Positions 25,616 through 36,400 of a stretch of 64,000 nt of DNA are shown here, one piece after another (positions within the stretch are counted from its first letter, which is position 1; every line of letters begins with the position of its first letter). The notes beneath the pieces were generated by a model that was not told where the DNA came from, did not search any database, and saw only the letters and a program-made list of their open reading frames with translations. The DNA is from Tubiluchus corallicola (Eukaryota; Priapulida; Priapulimorpha; Priapulimorphida; Tubiluchidae), in the NCBI GenBank assembly GCA_030141605.1, contig JAQGDQ010002372.1, forward strand, positions 620,001 through 684,000, in the 5' to 3' direction. Made by a program: the position numbers and the translations under genes.

Positions 25616-27421
25616 CTATACAGAAGTTGCCCAAGAGACAGGCCGTTCTTTTTTGCCTTCATTATGCTTTTCTATTAGTTTTGTCCGGCCTTCACTTTCA
25701 ACTACCGGATTTTGGTTTTTACCGAGCGATGCATCCAGTGGAACATTAGCATCAACTTCCTCCCGCCACAAGTGATCAGTTTTTTGTCCATCAGAAAACT
25801 CTTCCTCATGTGTGTAGTAAGTGATTTCTCGTCTTTTCCAGAAAATGGCTATTAGTATTGCCAACAACACAGCAATGACCATAACTGCAATTGCAACTCC
25901 AAGTCTTGCATCCATGTTTAAGCGTTTAGCTCTAAACACCATAGGGCATGTCGCAATATGACTTGCATTCAAATTTCTGATGTACATCCCAGCATACTCT
26001 GCAGGTGTTGCACATTTTAAGCAAGTGATGTGTTTTGGATCAGAAGTACAGTTAACTGGATACAATTCCTGAATCCACTCATACACCGGACGAATTACAC
26101 AGTTACAGTGCCATGGGTTATCGCTAAGAGAAACACTAACTGTCTTTAATTCATCAACAAGGTCAACATCAAGTTGAAAAAATGAGTTGCCACTCAGGTC
26201 TATATGGCAAGAATACACAGAAAGGTCTTTTACAATCTTTGGATCAAAAGTTGATAGGTTATTGTTCCTGAGAATAAGTTGACTCAGTCTTAGAATGTAT
26301 GGAATGGAACTGCGTGGCAGCTCACTCAAGCTGCAGTTTGTAAGGTTAAGCACCACTAGCTCTGATAACATATTGAGCAAAAGGTCTAGTTTTTCTACAT
26401 CAAGCTGATTTCCACTTAAGTCTATCTCTTCCAACCTACCAGAAATCGGTGCAAGAATGTTGGGATCAATTTCATCCCAATTGTTATAAGCAAGGGATAT
26501 ACTTCGAGTCGTCAAACCTTCCAGAGAACTGGGTAGGATACCTTCACTGAGCCTGTTATGAGACAAGCTCAGCACATCTAAACTGAGTCCCTCAAATAAG
26601 TTATCAGGAATGCTAATTAGTTCATTATCATCAAGGTACAGCTCTTTTAACATCTTCAGACGTTTGGAGAAAACTCCTTTTTTAAACGGATGCAGCCGAT
26701 TACTGCTTAAGTTCAAATACTCAAGATTTGCCATATATTTGAATGTGTCCTCGTGTATGCCAGTTAAATTACAATTGCTTGCGTGTAGTTTCCTTAAACT
26801 ATGTTGCACATCAAGGAACACATCTTTGTCTAAATACCTTATCGGATTATCATTGAGAACTAGTGTTTCCAAATTATTTAGCTCCAAGAAGAATCTTGCG
26901 GGAAGCAAGTGAAGATCATTTCTGCCCATATTTAGGTACCGAAGTTGGGGCAGTGGTGCAAATTGTCCAGAAGCTATCTCTGATATATTATTACTATACA
27001 AGTTCAAATGTGTCACCAAAGAAATGCCAATCAGTTTCTTTTCACTGATGTGAGAAATGTTATTATAACTTAAATCTAACACCACGCAGCTGGATAAACC
27101 ATAGAATGCATACTCTGCAATGCCATTAAGATTAGAATGTGTAATACGAAGCTGCTCGATGTTTGGATACTTTCTAAATGTCGCCTTTGGAATGCCATGA
27201 ATGTAGTTGGAGCCGTTTTCGGGTGCACCGATTGTAAGTATATTCGTCCGAACATCAAACCCCTGTGGGATACTAGTCAGTCCACCTTTAACACATAGTG
27301 TTTGATGCCTTCTATTTTCCACAATGCTGCATTCACATTCTGCTGGGCACTTGAAGCAACAAACCTGCTTCTTGCTGATTGTCAGCAAAATGACGATCAT
27401 CAATGTTAGAAATCCCGCCAT
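25616..27421 (-). CDS. Leucine-rich-repeat type I transmembrane protein with C-terminal PDZ-type motif
   Basis: A 601-residue protein from one uninterrupted coding exon. Residues 1-22 form a hydrophobic signal peptide. An LRRNT cysteine cap follows (C25, C29, C31, C43). Then come about fifteen leucine-rich repeats, e.g. LEYLNLSSNRLHPF and LKELYLDDNELISIPDNLF. The LRRCT cap begins NPWHCNC (C439, C441) and carries further cysteines to C492. One membrane helix spans 507-528, followed directly by KRR as the cytoplasmic stop-transfer. The ~73-residue tail ends in ATSV, matching the class I PDZ ligand pattern (S/T-x-V). N-glycosylation sequons are frequent in the ectodomain. Such proteins act as cell-surface adhesion or signalling receptors; I cannot name the orthologue. 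On the minus strand an acceptor-like TTTCAG lies ~28 bases upstream of the ATG, so a non-coding 5' exon is likely. Confidence 0.9.
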   Translation of the reverse strand: MAGFLTLMIVILLTISKKQVCCFKCPAECECSIVENRRHQTLCVKGGLTSIPQGFDVRTNILTIGAPENGSNYIHGIPKATFRKYPNIEQLRITHSNLNGIAEYAFYGLSSCVVLDLSYNNISHISEKKLIGISLVTHLNLYSNNISEIASGQFAPLPQLRYLNMGRNDLHLLPARFFLELNNLETLVLNDNPIRYLDKDVFLDVQHSLRKLHASNCNLTGIHEDTFKYMANLEYLNLSSNRLHPFKKGVFSKRLKMLKELYLDDNELISIPDNLFEGLSLDVLSLSHNRLSEGILPSSLEGLTTRSISLAYNNWDEIDPNILAPISGRLEEIDLSGNQLDVEKLDLLLNMLSELVVLNLTNCSLSELPRSSIPYILRLSQLILRNNNLSTFDPKIVKDLSVYSCHIDLSGNSFFQLDVDLVDELKTVSVSLSDNPWHCNCVIRPVYEWIQELYPVNCTSDPKHITCLKCATPAEYAGMYIRNLNASHIATCPMVFRAKRLNMDARLGVAIAVMVIAVLLAILIAIFWKRREITYYTHEEEFSDGQKTDHLWREEVDANVPLDASLGKNQNPVVESEGRTKLIEKHNEGKKERPVSWATSV

Positions 27422-29447
27422 GCTTCTTCCTCATTCATAGTTTATAACCTGAAACACAGAATAGGTTAGCTTTCTCTCGCAGCTTAATTATTTCTGATGA
27501 AGCGATTGCGTTTATTAGTTTTACTATGTTTGTCCACTCCCACCAAATTCCAAACTTACGTTTGTTGACGGAGAGAGTAATAAACATTCTCTTAATAAAC
27601 ATCCACTTACTCGGCAAGACGCCAATTCTCATTCTCGTAAAAGGAAAAATGCCAGAGCATCGTATCAATTTTGAAATATCGTGATAGAAACAAGAACGAC
27701 ACTGACAAAAACTCAAAGAGAGTACCCAAATGTAAAGCAGTTTTCTTTATAATAGCTAACAGCGAGACTATAAAGTTTAATCTACGTATAATGCACTATG
27801 CTTGTGTCTGGACGTAATTCTAAATGCGCTAGAAACCGGGCAACACTTCACAAATCATTTTACATTCCTTGAAGCGAAAGCGGCCATCATGCTTAACAGC
27901 TGTTGCAGCTTTCTTCACTTTGAGCGTCATAAAGGTTTGAACTTTAGAAATTTAGGTTAACTCATTATGCGTAAAGTGGCTGTAGGTCATGATCAATTAG
28001 GCTATTAATTATATGATAGTTTAATTTAATACATAAATTTTTATTTAGTACAAAAAAGAACGAGCGCTGTTCAGTAACAACTCGCCCCAAGTGGGATTTC
28101 ACCATCGTCTTCTATATCTAAACAGACATGCCACGCGCGATATCTGATTTAGCAAGCGGACGATTTTAGGCTCTGCATAAATAATCAAACAACAGTAGCT
28201 TTCTGTTTAAGTGTGGCTGAAGCCAAGTTATTGCGGATTCATTATAGCACCACGATGCCTGACCTTGGTTGATTGAATAAAACAGGCCTTGGTTATGTCC
28301 ATGTGCACAAAACTGACTTAGCATTTGAAACATCGCTTTACGCAAATTGAAAAGGCTGTATTGTAGTTTCAGAGTGATGGAACGTATATATAAGCGTTAT
28401 GTAACTCTGTCTTACAGGCGGGATACGTTGATCATTTAATGTGAAGATGATGAGGCTGGTAAGACCTGCATATTATGTATTTGCTAACAATTCAGTAATA
28501 AAAACCTACACACCAGTAAAGCAGTTATCGGTATTTATTTAGGACCTAATTATGTAATAACGAGGGTCTGTACCTAAAAGAAAATCTGTACTCACATACT
28601 CATGGCATTAAGCACGTAATCCGAAGATTCCTAGTTCAAATTCAAACTGAGCCTAGTTCTTCTCATTTCGATCATTTCGGCGTCCTAACGTTTGATTTCA
28701 AAAATCCAGAAACTAAAGACATGCATTGTTATTTAATATTGATATTAAGGTCATTAATAGTTGCCTATTTCTAAAAATCTCATTTTTTGACACATTTGGC
28801 AGTACATTTTGCTGTGTTAATGTGGATTGGTATTGTTTTAGCCACTAATTAGTTTTTTAGTTTTGTGCTTTCACGACAACGTAGAGCCCTAGCAGTATTT
28901 AAAAGCTATGCTGTGCGCTCAAAATAATAGTGTTGCTCAAATGTTGATCTCTCTAGACTACCGAAGTCTGTAACTCACAATAAACTTCACAAAACTGAAG
29001 ATATTTCTGCTACATCGCCTTGCAGAACGTCGCCATAAAACACTGCCCTATTGATCGTCTACATTTAAAAGCCAGCACATTTCTCAAATTTTACTCAGAA
29101 ACATTGCTGAAGCCATGTATATTGTCTGCACATTCCTCGACGTTTGCTTCAATATTTATCTTGTTTATTTTCAATTCGGATTCAACGAGTATTTGGAAAA
29201 CTTATGCCGTCTGATAATAATATTAATAGACAGAATTATTAATTTGCCAGCTGGCGGTGTGATACAAGTCACGAGTCATTCGAAATTAATGTATAATTGG
29301 CCTAGATTTGATAGTCAGTCATGCAAGCAGCTGAGAATTGTTATAAGAACTCGAATTTCATGGCGTAACTTTTTAAGAGATTGCTTATGAAGCCACTTTT
29401 ATCGTAATACGTTTCATTGTATGTATTATAAAATTGATTCAATTGCC
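27422..29447. other. Upstream region of the LRR gene; no coding gene seen
   Basis: The proximal ~400 bp is the probable 5' UTR, intron and promoter zone of the LRR gene. The remainder is AT-rich single-copy-looking sequence. The only suggestive sites are the TATA-like box and mini-exon candidate at 28385-28458. Confidence 0.4.
28385..28458 (+). promoter_or_regulatory. Candidate TATA-box promoter with short first exon
   Basis: A TATATAA element near 28386 is followed about 60 bases later by ATGATGAGGCTG and a donor-like GTAAGA. That would be a first exon coding for only a few residues. No downstream exon was recognised, so this is a weak proposal from sequence shape alone. Confidence 0.2.
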
Positions 29448-29660
29448 TTAAGTGGCATTTATCTGGCATCCGGAATGCGTTACGCATTATCCACTTACGA
29501 AATAGCAGCGTATAAAAATCAATAGGAAATAGCTGCAGAAAAAATAACGCATAACGCAGGTCTGATAAACGGGTGCGTTGAAAACAATATAAGCCAATTT
29601 TGTCTAGTCCGCATTCGCATAATGCATATGCATTCCGGATGCCAGGTAAACGCCACTTAA
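29448..29660 (+). mobile_element. TTAA-flanked MITE, copy 1
   Basis: A 213 bp element bounded by TTAA at both ends. The left terminus reads TTAAGTGGCATTTATCTGGC. The right terminus, reverse-complemented, reads TTAAGTGGCGTTTACCTGGC, and the match continues through ATCCGGAATGC for a total inverted repeat of just over 30 bp. The interior carries ATAACGCATAACGC. The TTAA target suggests mobilisation by a piggyBac-type transposase (family knowledge plus inference). There is no coding capacity of its own. Confidence 0.85.
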
Positions 29661-29827
29661 GTTGACGTAGAGTTTTTAGGTAATCCAATTATGTTTGCCT
29701 CTTTTATTAACAATCTTTTAAATTTTAGCCTTTTGATATTTTGTCGGATTTTGAAGCTGAAAATCGGTGTCAATTAGGAAGAAAAAAGGAAAGCAAATAA
29801 AACCACTACGCCTAGTGATTTACTTTA

Positions 29828-30028
29828 TTAAAATGGCGTTTAGCTAGCATCAGGAATGCGCATGCGTTGTAGATGAGGAATAGATAAAATCGGTTTATAT
29901 TGTTTTCAATGTACCCTTTCATCAGACCTGTGTTATGCGTTAGTTTTTCTGCAGCTATTTCCTATTTTTATGCGCTGCTATTCCGCAGATGGATAACGCA
30001 TAACGCATTCCAGGTAAACGCCATTTAA
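29828..30028 (-). mobile_element. TTAA-flanked MITE, copy 2, inverted relative to copy 1
   Basis: The same family as 29448-29660 in opposite orientation, about 200 bp. The reverse complement shares AGGAAATAGCTGCAGAAAAA, CATAAC-CAGGTCTGAT and GAAAACAATATAA with copy 1. The terminal repeats are slightly more degraded (TTAAAATGGCGTTTAGCTAG at the left). The two copies lie 167 bp apart, so the pair could fold into a large hairpin. Confidence 0.85.
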
Positions 30029-31234
30029 GGCTTTTTTTAATTAAATTAGCACCACGAATTTGAATGAATAAACAGCGGAAGTTAGTTGATTAAATATATT
30101 CGCGAGTTTTATTAATCTATCGTCACATGTTCACTCCTCAACTTCACAATTGTATGAAACTAATTACGGCTGCTATTATATTGTCATTTATTTATCAATC
30201 TTCATCAAAAAATAATTATCATTTGGCTGATCACACTGGTGGATATGCTCGGAAACGTATACGCTAATTTACCCCACCAAATCATTTTTTATAATTAACT
30301 TTTCGACTAGTTATTGATCATAAAGTAATAAAAGAGGGGGTTAGATTGCTTATTGCCATAAGCAGCTACAGCTTGAGGACGCGTTGTATAATACACAAGA
30401 ATATTGTTGTCACAGATACAGCTTTATATTTACCCCCAAATGAAATAGCATTTATATATACATAGAGACTGAGTAAACATCGTGTCATGTTTTCTTTACC
30501 AATCCAAGTCATCTACTGACTAATTACAGTAACACTGCCTATATGTGTTACACCTCTGAACATGCATGATACATGTCCACAATAGGGTTATATTGTCCCA
30601 AATCTTCGCAACTTCAAATTCCCACAGTTAAAGAATGTGCCTGCGTAGCTAATGCTTGTCAGAGAAATTTTTCTGACAGTTTTTCCTGTCTAAATTTTTT
30701 AGGTAGCAGGTGCTATCGAAACAGTATGTTCAATTCTCTTCAATGTTTAAAAGGTAATGAGTTGAACTGTTTACTGTTTTGTTGCAACGCAGTAGACTTT
30801 TGAATCTTCGAGCTGTTATCTGTGACTTGAATTCTGATTTGCCGCGAGCATTCTTTCACGTCGGATATTTTCCAACATTGCCGTGAGATTTTAGTTAGTG
30901 AAACTTAAAGCAACAGAGCAGTCACGCAGTCAGACATACTATAATCAGATTGCACAGATATTTCTCAAAAGCTAGATTCCAGAAAAGCGCACACTAACAT
31001 ACAAACTACTACACATACTTTTCAACAGCACTCAGGCACAAAACAGATCACTGTTTGAAAACCTAACATGCTCTTTTTCTTGTTCTCACAATTATTTTTT
31101 ACACAACTGTATAATTGATTTGCCTTTATTTCGAAAGTAAACTTGACAAGGGCTAACAGGTTAGAAAAACTATTAGTTGGTTTTTAGGAGCATTCCATGC
31201 AACAAACGAAAAGCATGTGTGTTTGTGTGTAAAT
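30029..31234. other. No supported feature
   Basis: AT-rich intergenic sequence. An open frame at 30573-30803 (+) has scattered cysteines but no recognisable domain, and it is within the length expected by chance. Confidence 0.4.
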
Positions 31235-31811
31235 TTAACCCTTTCAACACGGTATGTACAAATCGGTTATGAATTATATTTTTGCTGATGCATTTTTTAT
31301 TCATTACAACAAGTTTCTTATACTGATATCAGTAATGAAACTAGCCTATAATTCAATTGAAATTTTGAACTGTGAACTGAGCAACATCGGTATTTCTGTC
31401 ATTTTTTCAGACAGGGAATGATCTGCAAAAAAAACAAACATTTCAAATCTCGTTGCATCTTAACTTTTTCAAACAGCAAAAAATGCAGTATCAGAAAAAA
31501 TAGCCAAAAAAAATCACAAACTTTTGTCATTATGGTGTACTGAGTCAGGATTTTCAAATGCAGAAAAAGCTTTCTTATAACAAAATTAGGGAATACTTTT
31601 TGTGTTTAAACTTAAAAATGGTGATTGCAAACTTTTCGACAATTAAAATTGCGTTAATCTGGCCCTTTTTCCACATATACAATAAGTGACTTTGTTTCTG
31701 TACACGTAGTTGAATTGTGTTAAGTGTTAGCAATAATTAAAATTTATTTTTATTATAGTAAATAGCACGGTCTTTTCATTTCTGCTAGCAGCGAGAGAGT
31801 GAAAGGGTAAA
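31235..31811. mobile_element. Possible piggyBac-like MITE (TTAA + CCCTTTCA ends)
   Basis: The left end is TTAACCCTTTCAAC at 31235. The right end is GTGAAAGGG followed by TAAA (31799-31811), giving a ~9-10 bp terminal inverted repeat beginning CCCTTTCA. A TTAA target and CCCT-type ends fit piggyBac elements (family knowledge). The right TSD is imperfect and no transposase frame is present in the ~575 bp. Confidence 0.5.
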
Positions 31812-32512
31812 CAATACACTAACAACACCTTACAACAGCTCAATCCTTACTGCTCACGAGCAATTACACGAATGACAATCAGGAAGCTTTATTGGCCTCT
31901 GAAGATACACAGCACTCCATAGTCAACATTAATGAAGAAGTCGTATGATATACGCTCGCATTAGAACGACATTTATTGCCAGAATATGTATATTTATATC
32001 TTTAGAAACGACTGTCTCTACGGGATAGGAGCAATTGATGAGGTAGATGATGGGGTATAGATGAGATACATGTATAATCGAGCAGATTAATCATTAACTA
32101 CATGAAACAGTCAAGAGTATAAATTACGTGGAATTGATTTAAAGAGAAATTAGTTTAATTCCACAATCTTAAGTTTATAACTGCTCTTCAAAGTCCTCAT
32201 TATGAATGTTTTGAGCCAATGTAGTTTACAGTATCTTCATATTTGTACAGTTTTCTTAATTCCCTTTCATACTTAAACAGTTTCCTATAGGCTATAGTAT
32301 TTCAGACTATTTGGACTGAGATTGTTTGCTTGGTTATTTTGTGATGTTAGTCAACCGGATCACGTTAAAACAGTTTACCGAAACTCAAACCAACTTTAGA
32401 ATTAATCTCAAGTAAAATGAGTTAAATTTCTACAATCACTTCTTAGTAATCAAAATGAGCACTTTTCTTTGATGGCAATGTTACTAATATGAAACCTATT
32501 GTACAATCCTAA

Positions 32513-33030
32513 AAGAAGAAGAAGAAGAAGAAGATTGCCTCATTCCCAATGGCGTAAGAATAAATGGTCATGACAGCTATTATTCGTAACCTCAACACGT
32601 AAGGAGGACAGTGGTAAGCCAACCCCCCCCTTCCCCATTACCTAACCAGGTACCCAATTAAGGCTGAGTAGACCCACGAAATATGACCAGAGAGCCACTG
32701 TTAGAGTGGAATAGCTCGAAAAACACAAACACCGACATACGTCAGATTCCGATTCTGAATCGACTGCCAACCACCGTATCACTTCATCACCCGCCGTCCT
32801 CACTAGAAAAGTTAAACATCAGTCACCAGATACGGCGATAGTGACACTATAATAATCAGTTTATTCTATTAAAAAGCATTGTATTTTTGATAATATCTGC
32901 AATTTGCGTTGTGCACTGTACAGTGCGCATTTAGGTAATACAAGTGCAAGAAAAACGAGGGGAATTGAACCCAAGTCCAGCAATGACCCTGAAATTTGTT
33001 AAGAGGTAACCCATCATGCTTAACGCTAAT
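32513..33030 (-). mobile_element. tRNA-Lys-like SINE with (CTT)n tail
   Basis: Read on the minus strand from 33030. An A-box-like TTAAGCATGATGGGTTA (33022-33006) is followed by CTCTTAA, which resembles the tRNA-Lys(CUU) anticodon loop. Next come CAGGGTC and a strong B box GGGTTCAATTCCCC (32972-32959). A ~400 bp body then leads to a (CTT)n tail seen as GAAGAAG repeats at 32513-32535. Head-body-simple-tail order is diagnostic of a tRNA-derived SINE. The acceptor stem does not pair and the anticodon region is expanded, so it is not a functional tRNA gene. No clear target-site duplication was found. Confidence 0.6.
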
Positions 33031-33133
33031 TAATAATTAACAGAATTAATGTGCCACTTACATATATTATATCAATTACAGGACATATACAGTTATTCAT
33101 TGTTGTGCTTTACTTAAATACAGGCGCTGTGTT

Positions 33134-33244
33134 TTATCGGTGAGCTTCAAATAAAACACGCCAGGTGAACATCTCAGGGCAGCACCAGGCGAACCCGAAC
33201 TCGGCGTCGTCGTTGTTGTGGTCTCTTTTCACAAAAGCTGTCAT
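33134..33244 (-). CDS. Small unassigned ORF (36 codons) in a GC-richer island
   Basis: An ATG at 33244-33242 opens a 36-residue frame containing DDAEFGFAWCCPEMFTW and ending at TAA 33136-33134. The surrounding 33120-33460 is less AT-rich than the desert around it, and another open frame (33241-33450, minus) overlaps its start. The composition is protein-like but I recognise no family. It could be a solitary exon, a pseudogene fragment or chance. Confidence 0.2.
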   Translation of the reverse strand: MTAFVKRDHNNDDAEFGFAWCCPEMFTWRVLFEAHR

Positions 33245-33460
33245 GAAGCACGTATTATTCTGTGCCAGTTCGTCCTAGGAAAATTTCTTAAAGCAAAAAC
33301 TGGGTTGCGGAAATCCGCGTGTAGTGCAGTTTCCTTGTGCCGAACAATCTGAAAAACCCTATTAATGATTCGCACGATTTTGATGCCGGAAGTTCGGTTA
33401 ACGTAGCTGATTAATGTTTTACTTTCGGGCGGGGCCGCAACAAAAACCATTAAATTTTGC

Positions 33461-36400
33461 CGTAATGGACTTTTAATGTTAAATTAAAGTCACCGGAAGC
33501 ACAAGTTTTTCAGAATCATTCGGGGTTACGTTTCACCGAGAATTACCATAATAATGTATCGATAAATGCCATAAATCATTTCTACGTACGCTTCTTTACT
33601 TAATTTTCTTTCGAAAACATCCACAACAAATTTTAAACCAATTATTGTTAACAAGTAAATAAGAAATTAAACAAGTATGATGCTTAATTGCATTCACATG
33701 ACAATTTTACAACAATAAAATATAAATGGACAAAGAAAGGACATTTTATATCCTATTCAGTAGAGTCAGGCGATTTTCAATGATTATAGACTTAAATAAT
33801 TAACCAGTAATTTTTTTTAAAGTCACGTGATTTATTCCGTACATGATCAATTTGCAGCTAGATTTATTCTACAAAAGTCCGTACAGTCTTCATATAACAA
33901 ATATTACAGCATGTATTTTGAAGCCCTTAAAATGGCGAACCAAGCATGAAAACAGCTGAGCAGTGAGCAAACACTACTCTGCCGCCTCGGACACATTAAA
34001 TACACAGAGCATGGCTTCAACCGAAATTCTCCACTTATCTTACCAAAATAAAGCCCTCTGGTTGAACCCTACTGCAAGTCGAAATTTTGCTACCATCATC
34101 ACGATTCTGCAGTTGTTGTTAATGGTTTTCTAAAATTGCAAGATAAACCGTATTCACGTGACATAGGGAGAAGTGTAATCTAATTTGATATACATTTAGG
34201 ATATTAACAGTGTTATTGATGCGTATAGTTCTTTACAGTAATTTTTGATCGGCTGCATCTGCACGAATGTACATTTACTATTAAAGTCATAAAATTTCTA
34301 TTAATACACTATTCAAAATACTGTTTGTACTCTGCAAACAAACTGAAGGTGAACACAAGCTTAACCACCTACTGCAGCCAATTACATGACAGACTTCTTT
34401 ACGACGTGAGATTCATTAATGCAGAACGAAATAACGAGCTGTGACAAACTGAAGTGTTTAAATGCTAAGCTTTGCGGTGAAAATAGCATAAACATTTAGA
34501 TAGAGTGTACATACCGTGTCCCTTGCTTATACAAATAGAGAATCTTACTTGCTATGAGAGCTGGGAACTACATACGCGACATTGACAATGGGTGGAAACC
34601 AATTTGTGCTGAAGCCAGCTATGAATGTCGTTAATGCAACAATGGGCAAGGAAACAAGTTCCAATGGAGCATTCTAGCAGCAAAAGCCTCAATACAGCAC
34701 CTAGTACAGTGTAGCTGATCAAATGCCCTTGCATAGTGCAATAAGGCCACTGTACTATTGCACTCTGTCTTCAATCTCTAATGGTATATTGAATTCAGCT
34801 GGGGCTAAGACTAAATGGCCAGTGTTCGCAGCCCAAATGCATAAAACCGGCACTGCTAAAATCTGTGTAAAAGCACGTCATTGAAACTAGTTACCCAGAG
34901 TATAGTAGGCATAAGTAAATCTGCACTACAGATCCCTATACACCAAAATAGTTATCCTAGCTCTCTTCCTACGGCTCATTAACATAACGTAATCGTATAA
35001 ATGGGCATAAAGCTCGGAGTAACTTGGAATTTCAGCTGTTTTATTTTTAGAAAAGCGCGCGAATTCTTACTATTAAACCAACAAATATATAGGGCTAATG
35101 CGATGGACCTGCCTCAAAAACTGCATGACTTCGTGCACGGGCTTATAAATATTTATAGCTTAACAAAGAAGTTGAGGACCCTCTAATGTCACTATCCAAT
35201 TTACAGCAATTTAACTATGTATACAAAGAAATAGAGTTGTTTGAACGTCAATAAATGAATTGCAAAGTTAAATCTCAACCCCTCCCGGATTAATTTATCA
35301 ACACATAAGACTCGTTGCTCAATATACTGACTGCAACAATGTTACACATTTTAAAGCTTGCTACAGGACGTGATTTCTGGTGAATTATTCTTCAAAACTG
35401 TACTTCACCCCTTAGGCCTACTAACAAAATATGGGAAGGTATACGATACTCCGTTAGCAAGGATGACTGACCAGTAACTAATTGCAAATAAAATAGACAA
35501 CTATTAGACATAAAGTACAGACTGAATTGACTTGATATTAAAGGACAAGAAAAAATTCTTCATAAATAAGGTTCGTCTTAAAATACTGTATCACTTAGAT
35601 GCTGTCTTATTGCTTACGTTAGCAGTAACACTGCGTAGAACTTGTAAATTTAAACTTCGGCGTAAAATTTGAAAACATAATTAGAACATTCGTAGCGCAC
35701 TAATCGCTATTTAAGCAAACTACTTTATATCGTCAACAGGATCAACAACGTGTTTTTTGGTGAGCCAATGGTGCAACAGTGAAATTTTATCAGTTTGAAT
35801 TATTTGAATTACCAGCGTGAACATTTTGAATTATTAAGAAAATTATTCTCCAAATTCACACGTCTTTCATATAAGCAAGTGTAAAGTAAAGAAATATAAC
35901 TGTAACGTAATATAAATATGTATGTAATATAAGATTTTTGGGCTATATATTTAAACTTTCTTTCTTCCTTAGGAGAAAGTAATTTTAATTAAATGTACAA
36001 AATGGTTCAATTGAATGTAAACACGATTATTTTGGATCACATGTCAAAAATTTTAGTACTTACTGTTGTATTTTCATATGTGGAATTTTCACTTCATTTT
36101 CATTTGTTTTTGAATCAACTAAAATTTTTGCTTTCCAAAACATAAACAACTTTTTTGCGACTTCATACAAACAGCTATGACGTTGCTTTATTTACAATAG
36201 TAACGTTGTGATTTCACTACAATATTTCACTCAGTACTTCTCTGTTCATACTGCCGGATATTTGTAACAAAACGTCTGTGTGATTTTCAGATATATACTT
36301 GTTACACAATAAACAACAACTGAAATTATTAAACATCATTTAACATGGAGCGGGGCAAGGTCATGGGAGCCTTACTGAAGCTAGCCTATAGCTTGCCCAA

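Noticed and set aside
26610-27048. Plus-strand frames of 100 and 61 codons
   Set aside because: Antisense shadows of the LRR coding exon.
29341-29688. 115-codon minus-strand open frame
   Set aside because: It spans MITE copy 1 and its flanks, and there is no similarity to any domain I know.
32959-33022. Possible tRNA-Lys gene on the minus strand
   Set aside because: The A and B boxes are good, but the acceptor and anticodon stems do not pair and the middle is too long. A SINE head with a long body and simple tail explains it better.
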